Of a stretch of DNA of 8,734 nt, positions 6,614-8,734 are shown one piece after another; the stretch's first letter is position 1, and each line of letters begins with the position of its first letter. Source of the DNA: Syntrophus sp. (in: bacteria). GTDB taxonomy: Bacteria; Desulfobacterota; Syntrophia; Syntrophales; UBA8958. The notes under the pieces were generated by a model that saw only the letters and a program-made list of their open reading frames with translations, was not told where the DNA came from and ran no database searches. The translations under genes were made by a program, and so were the position numbers. The stretch is taken from positions 1 to 8,734 of the forward strand of contig DMAT01000339.1 of the NCBI GenBank assembly GCA_003451635.1. Direction: 5' to 3'.

Positions 6614-7935
6614 AGCAAAACCCCTTCAGAGGGTGCCGGTGTGGAACTCAGCATGACCTTGTCAATCCGGTTGCCGTCCATGTCCACGATTTCGAAACGC
6701 CATTCTTCCCAGTTAAAATGGTCTCCTGTGGATGGAATACGTTCCATATAGGACATGATAAAGCCGCCGAGGGTGTAAAAGTCGCCCTTTTCCTCGGCGG
6801 GAAGGCCTTCGATGTGGAAATGGGTTTTAAAATCTTCAATGGACAAGGATCCGTCCACGAGCCAGGAACCATCATCTCTCTGGACAATGGGATTGTCCTC
6901 TTCTTCGCTGATCGAGGGAATATCGCCCACAATAGCCTGAATTACATCGCTGATGGTCACCATTCCTTGAATGATGCCATATTCATCAACCACCATGGCG
7001 ATGTGGATGGGGGAGGTCTTGAATTGCCCCAGGACCTGCCAGGCGGATATTGTTTCCGGGAAATAAAGGGGCCTTTTCAGCAGGGGGATCATGTCCAGTT
7101 CCTCTGCGCCCGAGGCTGCGACTTGCTTCAGGAGATCCTTGACGTGGAGAAACCCGATTACCTGATCAAGACTTCCCCTGCCCACTGGGAAGCAGGTGTG
7201 CTGGCCCGACCTGATGATGTCAAGGTTGTATGGAAAGGACTTATCCGCATCCAGCCAGAGGATGTCCGGACGGGGCGTCATCAGATCCCTGACCCCCAGG
7301 TCGTCGATATGGAAGGCCCGGTGGCAGATCTCATGTTCCATGGCATGAAAAATGCCGGCCTCAGCTCCTTCTTCAAGAAGGACCTTCACTTCCTCTTCGG
7401 ACACGGAACTCTCCGATTTCTCGATGCGGAACACCTTCAAAAACAGCTCGGTGCTGATATTGAGAAGCCAGACAAGGGGATAAGCGATGATGGAAAGGTA
7501 ATATACCGGAAAGGCTGCCAGCGAGGCGATCCTCTCCGCTCTGAAAAGTGCCAGGCGCTTGGGGACAAGTTCTCCCAGGACAAGAGATAGATAGGTGATA
7601 ACGAGGACCACCAGGGCAAGTCCCAATGGTTCGCTGTAGGGGCGAAAAATTGAAAACTGCTGTAGATAGGCGCTTAGAGATTTGGCGATGGTCACACCGC
7701 CATAGGCCCCGGACAGGATGCCAATGAGGGTGATGCCGATCTGGATGGTAGAGAGAAAACTCCCCGGTTCCTCCGATATGCTCAGCGCCTTCTCGGCCCC
7801 TGCATCCCCGCTTTCCGCCTCGACCTTGAGCTTGGCCTTTCGTGAGGAAACCAGGGCCATCTCCGCCATGGACAGTGCCCCGTTAAGCAAAACGAGAAAC
7901 AGCAGGACAATGGCCTCAAGGGGCAGAGAATTCAT
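6610..7935 (-). CDS. CNNM/CorC-HlyC family membrane protein (DUF21, CBS pair)
   Basis: A 441-residue inner-membrane protein of the family annotated as hemolysin-like or CNNM/CorC; relatives include E. coli YfjD and PaeA (YtfL), and members are linked to Mg2+/Co2+ or polyamine export. The DUF21 membrane domain (about 1-175) has hydrophobic segments near residues 7-29, 62-84, 103-122 and 136-158, with family motifs NGALSMAEMALVSSRK and GELVPK (121-126). A CBS-domain pair spans about 215-340 (LMTPRPDILWL, then HIAMVVDEYG and IVGDI). A CorC/HlyC C-terminal domain follows at about 348-428 (DGSLSIEDF, LGGFIM). The start at 7933-7935 matches the usual N-terminus, but only a weak GGAA-like site precedes it; a short leader ORF ends three bases upstream and may supply ribosomes. 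A good promoter lies at 8008-8036. The 108-base gap to the KAS III gene with its own promoter suggests a separate unit. The transported ion is not evident from sequence. Confidence 0.93.
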   Translation of the reverse strand: MNSLPLEAIVLLFLVLLNGALSMAEMALVSSRKAKLKVEAESGDAGAEKALSISEEPGSFLSTIQIGITLIGILSGAYGGVTIAKSLSAYLQQFSIFRPYSEPLGLALVVLVITYLSLVLGELVPKRLALFRAERIASLAAFPVYYLSIIAYPLVWLLNISTELFLKVFRIEKSESSVSEEEVKVLLEEGAEAGIFHAMEHEICHRAFHIDDLGVRDLMTPRPDILWLDADKSFPYNLDIIRSGQHTCFPVGRGSLDQVIGFLHVKDLLKQVAASGAEELDMIPLLKRPLYFPETISAWQVLGQFKTSPIHIAMVVDEYGIIQGMVTISDVIQAIVGDIPSISEEEDNPIVQRDDGSWLVDGSLSIEDFKTHFHIEGLPAEEKGDFYTLGGFIMSYMERIPSTGDHFNWEEWRFEIVDMDGNRIDKVMLSSTPAPSEGVLL

Positions 7936-7938
7936 GAT

Positions 7939-7980
7939 TTATGATTTCCGAGGGAAAAGGGGTTCCCGATGATCTTTCAT
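7939..7980 (-). CDS. Possible 13-residue leader ORF before the CNNM gene
   Basis: On the minus strand an ATG at 7978-7980 opens MKDHREPLFPRKS and stops with TAA at 7939-7941, three bases before the CNNM start codon. CAGGG lies five bases before its ATG, a better ribosome site than the main gene has. It falls about 20 bases after the predicted transcription start. It may couple translation to the downstream gene; it is equally possible that a tiny ORF occurs here by chance. The peptide resembles nothing I recognise. Confidence 0.3.
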   Translation of the reverse strand: MKDHREPLFPRKS

Positions 7981-8007
7981 ATTTACCCTGATATGCATTT
8001 CAATTGT

Positions 8008-8036
8008 AATATAAGAATAATCTTTCCCTTAGTCAA
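8008..8036 (-). promoter_or_regulatory. Sigma70-type promoter for the CNNM-family gene
   Basis: The minus strand has -35 TTGACT (8031-8036, five of six) and -10 TATATT (8008-8013, five of six) with an ideal 17-base spacer in an AT-rich stretch. The predicted start near 8001 leaves a leader of about 65 bases before the CNNM ATG, enough to hold the short leader ORF. Confidence 0.65.
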
Positions 8037-8122
8037 GGAAAACAGTGGAGGGATTTTTTTAGTCTCCGCAAGGTCTTCCTTTGCTGTGATTAGTTATGAA
8101 GGTTTATTCGCGATCATTGAAA

Positions 8123-8292
8123 TCAGAGAAGATGATAATAAAGGGCCGACAGGACAAGGAAAGCCAGCAGCATGACTGCCGTGGCGCCGACAAAACCGAA
8201 TGTGACGCTCTGTTTGCCATCCCGGAGATGAAGGGAATGATGGCGATTAGCAGCACAACAGGAATCCCGTAAGCAACAAACTCATCCCGCAT
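8123..8292 (-). pseudogene. Frame-broken small membrane protein or transporter tail
   Basis: Two adjoining stretches in different minus-strand frames both read as membrane helices. From the ATG at 8290-8292 one frame gives MRDEFVAYGIPVVLLIAIIP and then FISG, ending near 8225. From about 8222 the other frame gives GKQSVTFGFVGATAVMLL and then AFLVLSALYYHLL, ending at TGA 8123-8125. Joined, they would be a two-helix piece of about 55 residues, like the end of a multi-pass transporter. The first frame otherwise runs on to a stop at 8104 with unlikely, Cys/Ser/Arg-rich sequence. The second frame meets a TGA just upstream, so neither frame alone is satisfactory. A frameshift in a decayed gene, or a sequencing error in a small real gene, would explain this. 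Family not identified. Confidence 0.4.
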
Positions 8293-8734
8293 GACCACCG
8301 ATGGTTTTCCCTGCTGCCCACAGAGGGTATTGCAGGACGCTGGAGAAGGCCTGAATGCTGACCACCTCTCTTGACGGCTGCGGGGATGAGAAGCTGGGAT
8401 GTTAACATGGCCGTTCCCTATATCAGGATGAACGGATCAACGCAATTCCCCTGAAAAATTCGCGGCCCTATCCTGCAGAACCACAACATAGAAGGTCATC
8501 TCAGGCTAAGGAGATGCCTCACTCAAAAGTATTAGGAAGAGTTACTTACGTATAGCACCTACTTATCCTTAGATTTCGAGGTAGAACTATAGTGAGTATT
8601 GCCGTTTGTATTATAGCTTTAAAGAATCCATAATAACTCACCACATAATGGAACATAGGGAGAGGTCGGCATCAAGGCAGCTAATATGTCCTGACCTATC
8701 TCTTTGCCAAGGCTATTACTTCTTGATGTCTTCT
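8293..8734. other. Region with no supported gene; abrupt composition change
   Basis: No convincing coding sequence is seen on either strand. One minus-strand frame is open from 8436, after a TGA at 8437-8439, into the broken membrane-protein segment, but it has no ATG before 8292 and its sequence is not protein-like. The part near 8281-8400 is about 60% GC, while 8521-8640 is only about 33% GC with frequent stops in the frames I read. A small inverted repeat, CATCTC (8497-8502) and GAGATG (8511-8516), spans an 8-base loop. An overlapping pair, AGGC (8503-8506) and GCCT (8515-8518), would compete with it. No T-tract follows, so it is not a terminator. No tRNA or other RNA gene was recognised. 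Confidence 0.5.

Noticed and set aside
6592..7590. A 332-codon open frame on the plus strand
   Set aside because: It lies wholly antisense to the CNNM-family gene, whose frame carries clear family motifs along its length. The plus-strand product shows no recognisable domain and has the look of a codon-bias shadow.
7969..8175. A 68-codon open frame on the plus strand
   Set aside because: It crosses the minus-strand promoter region, has no evident ribosome site and shows no family likeness.
8497..8518. Inverted repeat considered as a terminator
   Set aside because: The stem is only six base pairs with no T-tract on either side, so it is noted only as a structure in the gene-free region.
8587..8601. 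T7-promoter-like string on the minus strand (CAATAC then TCACTATAG)
   Set aside because: It lacks the central GAC of the T7 consensus, no phage gene is nearby, and a partial match of this size can arise by chance.

Overview
The window reads as a bacterial chromosome segment of moderate GC. It has Gram-negative features: an exported S41 protease next to an exported TPR protein, a CNNM/CorC-type membrane protein, and type II fatty-acid-synthesis enzymes. The gene mix and protein style resemble Desulfobacterota (Deltaproteobacteria, possibly syntrophs). That placement is an impression from the proteins; no marker gene here tests it. All confident genes lie on the minus strand, so the biological order runs from high to low coordinates.

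Region 7936-8734 has no convincing intact gene. Its upper part (about 8500-8640) is AT-rich and featureless apart from a small inverted repeat. Between 8123 and 8292 is what looks like a frame-broken remnant of a small membrane protein. A strong sigma70-type promoter (8008-8036) then drives a CNNM/CorC-family membrane protein (6610-7935), possibly through a 13-residue leader ORF that ends three bases before its start codon.

A second good promoter (6584-6613) overlaps the stop codon of that gene. It begins a compact run: a ketoacyl-ACP synthase III-like enzyme (5521-6501), a dedicated acyl carrier protein (5225-5491), a class I-like polyhydroxyalkanoate (PHA) synthase (3573-5222) and a malonyl-CoA:ACP transacylase (2608-3555). 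Gaps are 29, 2 and 17 bases. The active-site residues of all four are visible. Taken together the set could make PHA monomers on an ACP: FabD loads malonate, KAS III extends an acyl primer, a reductase encoded elsewhere makes the (R)-3-hydroxyacyl group, and the PHA synthase takes it. No thiolase, reductase, PhaJ, PhaG or phasin gene is in the window. This is the most interesting part of the window.

After a 112-base gap come an exported C-terminal processing protease (1116-2495) and, 12 bases on, an exported TPR-repeat protein that runs off the left edge (1-1103). The pair resembles known protease/TPR-adaptor pairs such as Prc-NlpI and CtpA-LbcA. It may be co-transcribed with the lipid genes, but its function is probably separate.
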